From Apilactobacillus apinorum (GTDB taxonomy: Bacteria; Bacillota; Bacilli; Lactobacillales; Lactobacillaceae), in assembly GCF_001281175.1 (NCBI RefSeq), contig NZ_KQ440396.1, positions 584,256 to 648,255 of the forward strand: 64,000 nucleotides of DNA, written 5' to 3'. Positions within the stretch are counted from its first letter, which is position 1; each line of letters begins with the position of its first letter. The notes under the pieces were generated by a model. It made no database searches and was not told the origin of the DNA. It saw nothing but the letters and a program-made list of their open reading frames with translations. Shown here piece after piece: positions 17,015 through 25,702 of the stretch. Made by a program: the position numbers and the translations under genes.

Positions 17015-17768
17015 GTAAATGAACACCCTTATCAGCGTAAATCAAGTCACCAGTAACACCTGATGATAGGTTACTCATTAAGAATGTAGCAACGTCACCA
17101 ACTTGGTGAATATCAACAGCTTCGCCATCCACAGTTCTTGCTTCAGATTCTTTTAGTAGGTCACCGTGATTCTTAATACCAGTAACGGCAAGAGTCTTGA
17201 TAGCACCTGCAGAGATAGCGTTAACACGGATTTTCTTAGGACCTAAGTCAGAAGCTAGGTATCTTACGTTAGCTTCTAGAGCAGCCTTAGCAACACCCAT
17301 CATGTTGTATGAAGGAATAGCACGAGTTGAACCCATGTAAGTTAGAGTAGCAATACTACCTTGTGGGTTCATAACACGACTTGCGTAACGTGATACTGAA
17401 ATTAGTGAGTAAGCTGAAACGTCTTGAGCTAAGTTGTAACCATCTTTCTTAACATCAATAACGCCACCTTCAAGAGTTTCTTTGTCAGCGTAAGCAATAG
17501 CATGAATAACACCATCGATGTTACCGAATTTAGCTTGAATGTCTTGGAAAGTCTTTTCAACGTTTGCATCTTCAGCAACGTCACATTCAATCATTTCAGT
17601 TCCTTCTGGAACTAATTTATCTAATTGACGTCTTAGTCTTTCGTTTTGGTAAGTAATGATGACTTTAGCACCATTATCCATTAGTGACTTAGCACATCCC
17701 CAGGCAATACTACGTTTGTTAGCAACACCCATAACAACAATTGTTTTTCCATCTAATAAGTTTGACAT
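17007..17768 (-). CDS. fabI: Enoyl-ACP reductase (NADH)
   Basis: A 253-residue short-chain reductase that does the last step of each elongation cycle. The FabI-type active site is visible: Tyr144 and Tyr154-x6-Lys161 (TLTYMGST, PSYNMMGVAK). The cofactor motif GVANKRSIAWG is at 14-24. This is the triclosan-target class, not FabK or FabL. AGGAGG lies about 9 nt before the ATG at 17768. It follows accA and overlaps the PPTase gene. Confidence 0.95.
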   Translation of the reverse strand: MSNLLDGKTIVVMGVANKRSIAWGCAKSLMDNGAKVIITYQNERLRRQLDKLVPEGTEMIECDVAEDANVEKTFQDIQAKFGNIDGVIHAIAYADKETLEGGVIDVKKDGYNLAQDVSAYSLISVSRYASRVMNPQGSIATLTYMGSTRAIPSYNMMGVAKAALEANVRYLASDLGPKKIRVNAISAGAIKTLAVTGIKNHGDLLKESEARTVDGEAVDIHQVGDVATFLMSNLSSGVTGDLIYADKGVHLLA

Positions 17769-17808
17769 TTGATTTGACCTCCTAAATATACAAATCAATT
17801 AAATTACT

Positions 17809-18576
17809 TTAGTTGAATTTACGGTAACGTTCATGACGTTGTGCCAATAATTCTTCTTTAGGTAATTGTTTAAGTTCATTAATTTTTTCAATTAAAGCTT
17901 CTTTGAAGTTTTGCATTGATTTTGCATCTTTTACTTCAGGAATGATCTTATCAATGATTTCATTGTTTAATAATTCCTTAGGTGTAAGTTGCATTTGTTC
18001 AGCGGCTTGTGCTGCCTTACTTGAGTCTTTCCACAAGATTGTGGCATATCCTTCTGGAGATAATACAGAATAAATACTATCTTCAAAAGCCCAAACAGTA
18101 TCACCAACAGCAAGTGCGATTGCACCACCACTTCCACCTTCACCAACGATAACACTGATGTATGGAACTGATAACTTAAGACCTTGTAAGATTGATTGAG
18201 CAATCATGTAACCTTGACCTTTGTATTCAGCATCCATACCAGGATAAGCACCTGGTGTGTTAATCAAGTTGATAATTGGGCGGTTAAACTTTTCCGCTTG
18301 TTTCATCAAACGTAAAGCTTTTCTGTATCCTGAAGGTTCAGCTGAACCAAAATGTCTTTCGATATTTTCGTCAGTATTATCACCTTTTTGGATACTAGTA
18401 ATTGTAACGGCTTGACCACCGATAGTTCCGATCCCAGCGTAAACTGCTGGATCATCACTATAAGCACGGTCACCGTGCAATTCGATAAAATCATCAGTTA
18501 TTCCAGCAACTAGGTCTTGGATACTAATTTTATCAGCACTTCTAGCCGCAAGAACACGATCGTATGCTTTAGTCAT
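17809..18576 (-). CDS. accA: Acetyl-CoA carboxylase carboxyltransferase alpha
   Basis: A 255-residue carboxyltransferase subunit. Typical motifs are GDRAYSDDPAVYAGIG, NTPGAYPGMDAEYKGQG and VGEGGSGGAIA, forming the carboxybiotin and acyl-CoA pocket. It is shorter at the N terminus than proteobacterial AccA, as usual in lactobacilli. It acts with AccD in transferring the carboxyl group from biotin to acetyl-CoA. It begins 9 nt after accD, with GGGGG before the ATG. Confidence 0.94.
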   Translation of the reverse strand: MTKAYDRVLAARSADKISIQDLVAGITDDFIELHGDRAYSDDPAVYAGIGTIGGQAVTITSIQKGDNTDENIERHFGSAEPSGYRKALRLMKQAEKFNRPIINLINTPGAYPGMDAEYKGQGYMIAQSILQGLKLSVPYISVIVGEGGSGGAIALAVGDTVWAFEDSIYSVLSPEGYATILWKDSSKAAQAAEQMQLTPKELLNNEIIDKIIPEVKDAKSMQNFKEALIEKINELKQLPKEELLAQRHERYRKFN

Positions 18577-18585
18577 AATATCCCC

Positions 18586-19404
18586 CTAATTCCAAGCCAA
18601 TAATCTGGCTAAAACTGATTTCATATCTTGACGCTTAACAATGGCATCTAAGAAACCATTTTTAAGCAATGTTTCTGCACGTTGGAAATCCTTTGGTGGA
18701 CGTTGTTGAATGGTGTTTTCAATTACTCGACGACCAGCAAAACCAATTAATGTATGTGGTTCAGAGATATTAATATCTCCTTCCATCGCATAACTTGCTG
18801 TAACCCCACCAGTAGTAGGATCAGTTAATACTGAAATGTATAATAATCCTTTTTCTGCGTGGTCTGAAACAGCTTGTGATACTTTGGCCATTTGCATTAA
18901 TGAGTGGATTCCTTCTTGCATTCTGGCACCACCAGAACAAGAAAAGACAACAACTGGAAGATTCTTTTCAGTTGCTTCTTCGAATAATAGCGCTAGTTTT
19001 TCACCAGTTGCGGTACCTAAACTTCCCATGATGAAACGAGAATCCATCACACCAAGTGCGAATTCAACATCACCGATTTTAGCAATCCCAGTTTGAACAC
19101 TTTCATTTAAGTCAGTTAGTTCTTTTGATTTCGCTAATTTACCAGCATATTTTTCATCTTCTAAGAAACGTTTAGGAGCAGATACTTCACTGTTAATTGG
19201 TGTGAACTCATCAACAGTCATGTCGATTCGTTCTTTAGCACCTAATCTAAATCCGTATCCACAGTTAGGACATAACTTGTATGCGCCTAGCTTTTTGTTA
19301 TAAAAGTTTTCTTCACAAACAGGACATTTAATAAATAAATGATCTGGAACCTTGTCCATTAGTGCTTGTAAATCTTTAGTTTCTTCTGATTTATTATTCT
19401 TCAA
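18586..19404 (-). CDS. accD: Acetyl-CoA carboxylase carboxyltransferase beta
   Basis: A 272-residue subunit with the N-terminal zinc ribbon Cys27, Cys30, Cys45 and Cys48 (CPVC ... CPNC) that defines AccD. The crotonase-like domain follows, with the motif SCSGGARMQEG. It partners with AccA. The start overlaps the end of accC by 11 nt, a sign of translational coupling. Confidence 0.95.
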   Translation of the reverse strand: MKNNKSEETKDLQALMDKVPDHLFIKCPVCEENFYNKKLGAYKLCPNCGYGFRLGAKERIDMTVDEFTPINSEVSAPKRFLEDEKYAGKLAKSKELTDLNESVQTGIAKIGDVEFALGVMDSRFIMGSLGTATGEKLALLFEEATEKNLPVVVFSCSGGARMQEGIHSLMQMAKVSQAVSDHAEKGLLYISVLTDPTTGGVTASYAMEGDINISEPHTLIGFAGRRVIENTIQQRPPKDFQRAETLLKNGFLDAIVKRQDMKSVLARLLAWN

Positions 19405-20767
19405 CGTTTTTCAACCACTCTTTCAAGAATGATTTTTCAATGTATAGATTATTGAAATCTGAATCATTGAAATGTTTGTCTTGTAACAAATCGTTTAGGA
19501 ATTGACGGTTAGTTTTAACTCCATCAACCTTAAATTCATTGATTACTCGTTTCATTTTTACGACTGATTGAGGTTTATCAGGCATATGTACAATGATTTT
19601 AGCAATCATTGAATCGTAGAAAGGAGAAATGGTGTCTCCAGATTCAACTCCAGAATCAATACGAACACCCTTAGTACCAAATGGAAAACTAACATTCTTT
19701 AATTTTCCTGGTGCTGGCAAGAAGCCATGAGCTGGGTCTTCAGCATTGATACGACATTCAATCGCATAGCTGTTAACTTGAACATCTTCTTGAGTAAATG
19801 GTAATTCTTCACCGGCTGCTACTTGGATTTGTGCTTTGATTAATTGAACTCCAGCAACTTCTTCAGTAACTGTATGTTCAACTTGTAATCTAGTGTTCAT
19901 TTCCATGAAGTAGAAGTTATTAGTCTTTTCATCTAATAAGAACTCGAAAGTTCCAGTGTTTTCATAACCAATTTCCTTAGTAGCCTTAGCTACTAATTGA
20001 CCTAAGTAGTCACGTTGATCTTGAGAAACTTCAATACATGGAGTTTCTTCAATAATTTTTTGGTGACCTCTTTGAAGTGAACAATCACGTTCAGGGAAGT
20101 ACACAACATTTCCCTTTTGATCTGCAATCACTTGCATTTCGATGTGTTTAGCATCGCTTAAGTCTTTTTCCATATATAATGAATCGTCATCATATGAAAT
20201 TCTTGCTTCACGCTTAGTAGTAGTAAAGATTTCTTTTAATGATTCAGGATCATCACATTCACGGATACCTTTTCCACCACCACCAGCGGCAGCTTTAAGC
20301 ATGACAGGATAACCAATTTCATCAGCTAGCTTTAATGCTTCGTCCAAACTTTCGATGGATCCATCAGAACCAGGGATAGTTGGGACTCCACTATTCTTCA
20401 TTGCAGCTTTAGCATGAGATTTGTTTCCCATTAAATCAATTACTTTTGAACTTGGTCCAATGAACTTAATTGAACATTTTTCGCAAAGTTCAGCAAATTC
20501 AGCATTTTCAGATAAAAATCCGTAACCGGGGTGAATAGCTTCACTGTTAGTTAAAATTGCAGCATCGATAACCGCAGCCATGTTTAAATATGATTCATTA
20601 GGTTGTGGTCCACCAATACATACTGATTCATCAGCTAATTTAACAAACATACTATCCTTGTCGGCAGTTGAATAAACGGCAACAGCTTTAATGTCCATCT
20701 CATGAAGTGCTCTTATGATTTGCACCGCGATTTCACCACGGTTGGCAATTAATACCTTTTTAAACAT
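19394..20767 (-). CDS. accC: Biotin carboxylase
   Basis: A 457-residue ATP-grasp enzyme that carboxylates biotin on AccB. Motifs: KVLIANRGEIAVQI at the N terminus, the ATP-binding KAAAGGGGKG at about residues 155-167, and EMNTRLQVEHTVTE in the catalytic domain. The start at 20767 is chosen because AAGGA lies 8 nt upstream; an in-frame ATG three codons earlier lies inside that site. Confidence 0.95.
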   Translation of the reverse strand: MFKKVLIANRGEIAVQIIRALHEMDIKAVAVYSTADKDSMFVKLADESVCIGGPQPNESYLNMAAVIDAAILTNSEAIHPGYGFLSENAEFAELCEKCSIKFIGPSSKVIDLMGNKSHAKAAMKNSGVPTIPGSDGSIESLDEALKLADEIGYPVMLKAAAGGGGKGIRECDDPESLKEIFTTTKREARISYDDDSLYMEKDLSDAKHIEMQVIADQKGNVVYFPERDCSLQRGHQKIIEETPCIEVSQDQRDYLGQLVAKATKEIGYENTGTFEFLLDEKTNNFYFMEMNTRLQVEHTVTEEVAGVQLIKAQIQVAAGEELPFTQEDVQVNSYAIECRINAEDPAHGFLPAPGKLKNVSFPFGTKGVRIDSGVESGDTISPFYDSMIAKIIVHMPDKPQSVVKMKRVINEFKVDGVKTNRQFLNDLLQDKHFNDSDFNNLYIEKSFLKEWLKNVEE

Positions 20768-20787
20768 TTCACTCATCCTTTATGAAC

Positions 20788-21201
20788 TTATTCAATTGCA
20801 AAGATTAAAGTACCTTCACAAATTACTTCGCCATCACGTGTAACTGTTCCATGACCTTCACCAATGTTTCTCTTTAGTTTTGTCATTTCAACAGCTAGTT
20901 CCAACTTGTCGCCGGGTCTAAAGCTGTCTTTGTATGTTGCTTCTTTGATACCACCAAAGAAAACATTTTTACCTTTGTATTCAGGCATTGAAAGCAATGC
21001 ACAAACTCCAGTTTGCGCAAGCATTTCCATTGCGATAGGTCTTGGCATTCCAAATTCTAGATGTTGTTTTGAGAAGAACCATTCATTAACTGTTAAAAGC
21101 TTTTCAGCCTTAGCGCCAACTCCTGGGTTAACTTCAACAATTTTATCTAGCATTTGGAATGGAAATCTTTGAGGAATGAAATCTTGTACGTTATAGTCCA
21201 A
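20788..21201 (-). CDS. FabZ-like hydroxyacyl-ACP dehydratase (second copy)
   Basis: A 137-residue hot-dog protein in the FAS operon. The usual GHFP...PGVLxxE active-site segment is replaced by KQHLEFGMPRPIAMEM: His47 and Glu59 may still be the catalytic pair, but the spacing is two residues shorter than in standard FabZ (11 rather than 13 between them). Lactobacilli commonly keep two fabZ genes, one here between accB and accC. It may have a changed substrate range or isomerase activity. It begins 2 nt after accB. Confidence 0.8.
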   Translation of the reverse strand: MDYNVQDFIPQRFPFQMLDKIVEVNPGVGAKAEKLLTVNEWFFSKQHLEFGMPRPIAMEMLAQTGVCALLSMPEYKGKNVFFGGIKEATYKDSFRPGDKLELAVEMTKLKRNIGEGHGTVTRDGEVICEGTLIFAIE

Positions 21202-21203
21202 AA

Positions 21204-21641
21204 TTAGTCCTCCTCAATTTCAAAAATTGGTTGATCGTATTCAACCATGTCACCATTTTCGGCAACTTTCTTAGTAATAGTTCCAGAAACTGGACTTTTT
21301 ACTTCATTGATAACCTTCATAGCTTCAATTACACAAACTACATCGCCTTTTTTAACGTGGTCTCCAACTTTTTTGAAGACTGGTTTTTCAGGACTTGGTG
21401 CAAAGTAAACAATTCCAACAAGTGGAGCTTTAATCTTTGAACCTGCAGCTACAACTGGAGCTGGTGTTCCATCAGTTGATGGAGTTGCTGAAGCTGGTGC
21501 AGCATCGGGAGCAGCGGCAACAGCCGGATGTTCTAACTTAGAAAAGTATAGGTTAGTACCATCATCAGCAGTGATTTTAAATTCTTTCATACTGGACTTG
21601 TCAAACTTGTCCATTAAATTTTCAATATCTTTTTGTTCCAT
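21204..21641 (-). CDS. accB: Biotin carboxyl carrier protein
   Basis: A 145-residue carrier with an Ala/Pro-rich linker at about residues 40-66 and a C-terminal biotinyl domain. Biotin is attached at Lys109 in the motif EAMKV. It delivers the carboxyl group from AccC to AccAD. It lies between fabG and the second fabZ. Confidence 0.95.
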   Translation of the reverse strand: MEQKDIENLMDKFDKSSMKEFKITADDGTNLYFSKLEHPAVAAAPDAAPASATPSTDGTPAPVVAAGSKIKAPLVGIVYFAPSPEKPVFKKVGDHVKKGDVVCVIEAMKVINEVKSPVSGTITKKVAENGDMVEYDQPIFEIEED

Positions 21642-21687
21642 GATTTATTATCTCCTGTTAATTAAGAATGTTCTTACTTAACTTTGA

Positions 21688-22428
21688 TTACATAGTTAAT
21701 CCACCGTCAACGGTGATTACTTGTCCATTCATGTATTCGTTCTTGATTAAGAATTCAACAACTTGTGCAACTTCGTCTGGAGTACCAAAACGTTTTGCTG
21801 GGATTCTTTCTTCCCAATCAGCAATGTAGCTGTCGCCTAACTTAGCAGTCATGGCAGTCTTAATCATACCTGGAGCAACCGCATTACAACGGATTCCACG
21901 TAGAGCACCTTCTTGGGCTGTAGTCTTAGTTAAACCAACAATACCAGCTTTAGTTGATGAGTAGTTGGCTTGACCTAGGTTACCGTGAAGACCGGCAATA
22001 CTTGAAAGGTTGATGATACAACCTTTACGAGCTTTTTGCATTTTCTTCATAGCAAATTTAGTCATGTTGAAAACACCAAATAAGTTAGTGTCTAGAACTT
22101 GCTTGAATGAATCACCCTTCATTCTAGTTAATAGAGTATCTTGAGTGATACCAGCATTGTTAACTAGCACATCAATCTTACCGTGCTTTTCAATAACGCT
22201 GTTAATCATTGCTTCAGCATCTTCTTCTGAGGCAACGTCTCCAACAAGCACTTCGATTTCTTTATCGAAGTTAGCTTCGAAGGCCTTTAGTTCTTCGTCA
22301 CTTAATTGTCTGTGTGAGTTGGCAATTACGATGTTGTTTTCATCTTTAGCTAGACGAACAGCGTCAGCTAAACCTAATCCCTTGGTAGCACCAGTGATTA
22401 GGATTACTTGTTTTTCGTTATTTTCCAT
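21688..22428 (-). CDS. fabG: 3-oxoacyl-ACP reductase
   Basis: A 246-residue short-chain dehydrogenase. NADPH motif TGATKGLG at residues 12-19, NNAG at 90-93, and the catalytic Ser142/143, Tyr156, Lys160 (NLSSIAG ... YSSTK). It reduces 3-oxoacyl-ACP in elongation. It starts 2 nt after fabD. In related species fabF would follow; here accB does. Confidence 0.94.
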   Translation of the reverse strand: MENNEKQVILITGATKGLGLADAVRLAKDENNIVIANSHRQLSDEELKAFEANFDKEIEVLVGDVASEEDAEAMINSVIEKHGKIDVLVNNAGITQDTLLTRMKGDSFKQVLDTNLFGVFNMTKFAMKKMQKARKGCIINLSSIAGLHGNLGQANYSSTKAGIVGLTKTTAQEGALRGIRCNAVAPGMIKTAMTAKLGDSYIADWEERIPAKRFGTPDEVAQVVEFLIKNEYMNGQVITVDGGLTM

Positions 22429-22430
22429 TA

Positions 22431-23330
22431 TTATTCTCCTAACTTATCTAATAAGGCATCTAGAGTTTCAACGCTTTCTACATTATATGTATCAGCTTTT
22501 AGTGTCTTTTTAGCAAGCTTACTTAGCGTATTTCCTGGACCGATTTCGATAAAGGCGTCGATGTTTTTGTCTTCTAGAGAAGCAACATCTTGCATAAAGT
22601 GAGTTGGATTGATTAGTTGATTAACTAATGTTTCCTTAACAGTATCCAAAGCAAATGGTTTTACAGTAGTGTTACTGATAACATCTACGTTTGGTTCACT
22701 AAATTCAACACTTTCAAGACGTTTAGCTAATTGATCTGATGCTGGTTGCATCAATGGAGTATGAGAAGCCACTGCAACTTGTAGTGGAACCACACGTTTA
22801 GCACCCTTTTCAGTAAGTACTTCCATTGCTTTTGCAACCCCTTCTTTAGTACCACCAATAACAACTTGAGACTTATTATTGTAGTTTGCAGGGTATACAT
22901 CATCAATTTCATCACAAACGCTCTTCACAAAATCAGGGCTAAGACCCAATACAGCAGCCATAGAACCTGGATTTTGCTTACCTGCTTCATCCATGTAATG
23001 TGAGCGATCGTGTACTAGCTTTAGCCCTGATTGAAAAGATAGTGCTTTAGCAGCAACTAAAGCACTATATTCGCCTAAACTCAATCCCATCATAGCAACG
23101 GGCTTAGCTATTTTATCTTCTAAAATACGATGAATAGCTACACTCATCGTTAAAATAGCAATTTGAGTATTATTAGGATTATCAAAAATTTCCGGATCAG
23201 CTAAGTTTAAATTCAATGTTTCTGAGGCCTCGTCAATTGTACGTTTGTACACAGCATTTGTTTTATACAAATCCTGTCCCATTTCCTTAAATTGACTACC
23301 TTGGCCACTAAATAGATAACAAATATTCAA
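22431..23330 (-). CDS. fabD: Malonyl-CoA:ACP transacylase
   Basis: A 299-residue acyltransferase that loads malonate on ACP. The nucleophile is Ser84 in GLSLGEYSALV, and the partner His190 is in VASHTPLMQ. The N-terminal FSGQGSQ motif is present. AGGAG lies before the ATG. It sits between acpP and fabG. Confidence 0.94.
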   Translation of the reverse strand: MNICYLFSGQGSQFKEMGQDLYKTNAVYKRTIDEASETLNLNLADPEIFDNPNNTQIAILTMSVAIHRILEDKIAKPVAMMGLSLGEYSALVAAKALSFQSGLKLVHDRSHYMDEAGKQNPGSMAAVLGLSPDFVKSVCDEIDDVYPANYNNKSQVVIGGTKEGVAKAMEVLTEKGAKRVVPLQVAVASHTPLMQPASDQLAKRLESVEFSEPNVDVISNTTVKPFALDTVKETLVNQLINPTHFMQDVASLEDKNIDAFIEIGPGNTLSKLAKKTLKADTYNVESVETLDALLDKLGE

Positions 23331-23364
23331 ACTTAAACACTCCTAATTATTAACTAATTAAATA

Positions 23365-23607
23365 TTAGTCTTCAACTTGGTTTGCAACGTAGTCAACTAG
23401 TTGTTGTACAGTTGCGATGTCGTTGTCAGTATCGATTTCGATGTCGTATTCGTCTTCTAGAGCATCGATGATTTCAAATAAGTCTAAACTGTCAAGATCT
23501 AGTTCGTCCTTGAAGTTAGTTTCCATCTTGATGTCTTCAGCCTTAACGTCTGATTGATCTACAACGATTTCTTTTACCTTGTCAAAAATTGCGTTCTTGT
23601 CTGCCAT
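23365..23607 (-). CDS. acpP: Acyl carrier protein
   Basis: An 80-residue acidic protein with the phosphopantetheine attachment site Ser40 in DLDSLDLFE. It carries the growing acyl chain; the PPTase at the end of the operon is its likely activator. The start at 23607 (MADKN) is chosen because GGAG lies 8 nt upstream. Confidence 0.95.
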   Translation of the reverse strand: MADKNAIFDKVKEIVVDQSDVKAEDIKMETNFKDELDLDSLDLFEIIDALEDEYDIEIDTDNDIATVQQLVDYVANQVED

Positions 23608-23644
23608 AATATAATTCACTCCATAAATAAAATAATATAAAAAA

Positions 23645-24616
23645 TTAATACCTTAAAATAATAGTTCCAGTGGTTAGGCCACCACCAAAACCTGAAAGGG
23701 CGATAATATCTCCCTTAGTTATTAAACCATTTTCCATCATTTCTGACAACAAAATTGGTTCGCTTGCTGCAGATGTGTTTCCATAAAGATTGATGTTAAC
23801 AGGGAACTTATCAGCATTTTCGCCTAATTTGCGGGCTACAGATTTAATAATTCGTGCGTTCGCTTGATGTAACACAAAGTGATTTATGTCACTTAACTCG
23901 ATTCCTGCTTGTTTTGCAGCTTCACGAATTGATGCGGGAACATTCTTAGTTGCGAAGTTAAATACTTCTCTTCCCTTCATATGAAGGTATTCATCTGTAT
24001 CGTCATCGCTTTTACCAAATGTACCACTACCTGTTAAATGACCTGCAAGTAGTGCCTTGTCTTCATCACCATAGTTCTTTAAGTTGCTGGATAGAATTTC
24101 ACCATCACCTTGGTTTGAAACTAGCATTCCACCGGCTCCATCCCCAAATAAAACAGCAGTCGTTCTATCTTCCCAGTTAATTAGGTTACTCATTTTTTCA
24201 GAACCAATAATAATTCCTAAAGCATTTGGCTTTAAGTTTAATAATGCATTCATAGTATGAGTAGCAAATACAAAACCAGAACATGCAGCACTGATATCAA
24301 AAGCAACAGCATTGTTAGCTCCAATCATTCCTTGGATTGCGGCTGCAGTTGATGGCATTTGATAATCAGCAGACATTGTTGCCACGATAATGAAATCAAT
24401 ATCGTTAGCATCAACATCAGCGTTCTTTAGTAATTGAGAAGCAACCTCAGCGCTTAAAGAAGTATTTGTTTCCTTTGTAGCGATTCGGCGTTGTTTAATT
24501 CCTGTACGCTTACTGATCCATTCATCAGAAGTGTCCATGATTTTTGCCAAATCGTCATTGGTAACTATCTTTTCAGGAACGGCTTTAGCAGTAGCTAAAA
24601 TTGAAAAACTGTTCAT
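23645..24616 (-). CDS. fabH: 3-oxoacyl-ACP synthase III
   Basis: A 323-residue initiating condensing enzyme. Cys112 (ISAACSGFVF), the His of VLHQANARII and the Asn of NLYGNTSAA make the triad. It condenses acetyl-CoA with malonyl-ACP. It is the first gene of the FAS operon; the MarR-type repressor gene fabT that usually precedes fabH in lactobacilli and streptococci is absent. GAGGAG lies just before the ATG. Confidence 0.95.
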   Translation of the reverse strand: MNSFSILATAKAVPEKIVTNDDLAKIMDTSDEWISKRTGIKQRRIATKETNTSLSAEVASQLLKNADVDANDIDFIIVATMSADYQMPSTAAAIQGMIGANNAVAFDISAACSGFVFATHTMNALLNLKPNALGIIIGSEKMSNLINWEDRTTAVLFGDGAGGMLVSNQGDGEILSSNLKNYGDEDKALLAGHLTGSGTFGKSDDDTDEYLHMKGREVFNFATKNVPASIREAAKQAGIELSDINHFVLHQANARIIKSVARKLGENADKFPVNINLYGNTSAASEPILLSEMMENGLITKGDIIALSGFGGGLTTGTIILRY

Positions 24617-24849
24617 GATATCTCCTCTAAACCAATTTGGGTTATCTTTTGATAGTACTTGTTAATACCACTAATTAATTCTTAATTAAAATCGGCTTTT
24701 TTTCAACCGATATCAGTCAAATTAAAAGCATCTAAATTCGAAAAAGTTGATAATACCAACGTTTTGAAGATGTTTTTTAGGTGGATTTTAATAAGTTACT
24801 CTTCATTTATTGTGTAACGCTTATTGAGCGTATCTACCTTATTGAAATA

Positions 24850-24875
24850 AAAATCCATCCTTTATGGATGGACTT
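24850..24875 (-). terminator. Intrinsic terminator
   Basis: Stem TCCATCC/GGATGGA with a 5-nt loop and T-rich tail on the minus strand; ends the nitroreductase gene and separates it from the FAS operon. Confidence 0.8.
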
Positions 24876-24879
24876 TCTA

Positions 24880-25536
24880 CTATTTAATTACACGGTAAAC
24901 TTCTTCCATTGGTTGACGACGCTTAGGAGTAATGTCTTGATCACGGTAGCCGAAACCAGCCATTACTGATACGCCCCATTCCTTAGTGTCTAAAATCCCT
25001 TTTTCAGAAAGGATAGCTTCAATCTTTTCACGGTTGAAACCTTCAACTGCACAACTATCTATGTCTAATTCAGCAGCTGCGGTCATCATGTTAGCTAAAG
25101 CAATGTATGTTTGTTTACATGCCCAATCAAAACGTGATCGATCATCTGTTAATTTAAAATCATTTTCTTGGAAGTCAGTAAACTTCTTTGAAAATGCTGA
25201 ATCAGGTGCATATTCATGTCCTGCTACATCTTCAGTAATGTGTTGGATGTATGGATGAGTCGCAGTGATTCCTTTTTTTGCTAAAATAATCATAAAGTGA
25301 CTAGCACCATTTAAACTATTTTGACCACCCCATGCGTAATCATAAATTTCTTTCTTTAAATCGTCACTTTGAATATCTAAGAATTGCCATGGTGAAAATC
25401 CGAAAGCACTTGGTGAAAGACGACCAACTTCTAAAATGGTGTCCCAGTCTTTTTCGCTAATTTGTTTATTAGCATCAAACTTCTTAGTCGCATAACGACG
25501 GTGCGCAGTTTGAATAATTTCTTCATTCTTATCCAT
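24880..25536 (-). CDS. NAD(P)H nitroreductase (NfsB-like)
   Basis: A 218-residue FMN-dependent nitroreductase. The N-terminal RRYATKKFD and SPSAFGFSPWQF segments and the C-terminal GFGYRDQD are typical of the NfsB/dihydropteridine reductase group. Such enzymes reduce quinones, nitro compounds or flavins in the cytoplasm. It lies upstream of fabH with its own terminator, so it is probably not part of the FAS operon. Confidence 0.88.
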   Translation of the reverse strand: MDKNEEIIQTAHRRYATKKFDANKQISEKDWDTILEVGRLSPSAFGFSPWQFLDIQSDDLKKEIYDYAWGGQNSLNGASHFMIILAKKGITATHPYIQHITEDVAGHEYAPDSAFSKKFTDFQENDFKLTDDRSRFDWACKQTYIALANMMTAAAELDIDSCAVEGFNREKIEAILSEKGILDTKEWGVSVMAGFGYRDQDITPKRRQPMEEVYRVIK

Positions 25537-25635
25537 AATAAATCCTCCTTACTTATTATTTAAAAGTAACTTACCACATTTTCCAAAGCAATGACAATTA
25601 ATAAGCTTTATTTAAGCTCTCTCTTCTATTATAAA

Positions 25636-25664
25636 TTGACTATCAATACAGCATTAACTATACT
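25636..25664 (+). promoter_or_regulatory. Promoter of phosphoglucomutase gene
   Basis: TTGACT (25636-25641), 17 nt, TATACT (25659-25664), about 40 nt before the start codon. Confidence 0.7.
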
Positions 25665-25702
25665 TAGAAAATGTAATGAAATAAGTTTATTGGAGACTTT
25701 AT

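Noticed and set aside
24617..24780. FabT operator before fabH
   Set aside because: AT-rich repeats exist, but no palindrome convincing enough to call a site.
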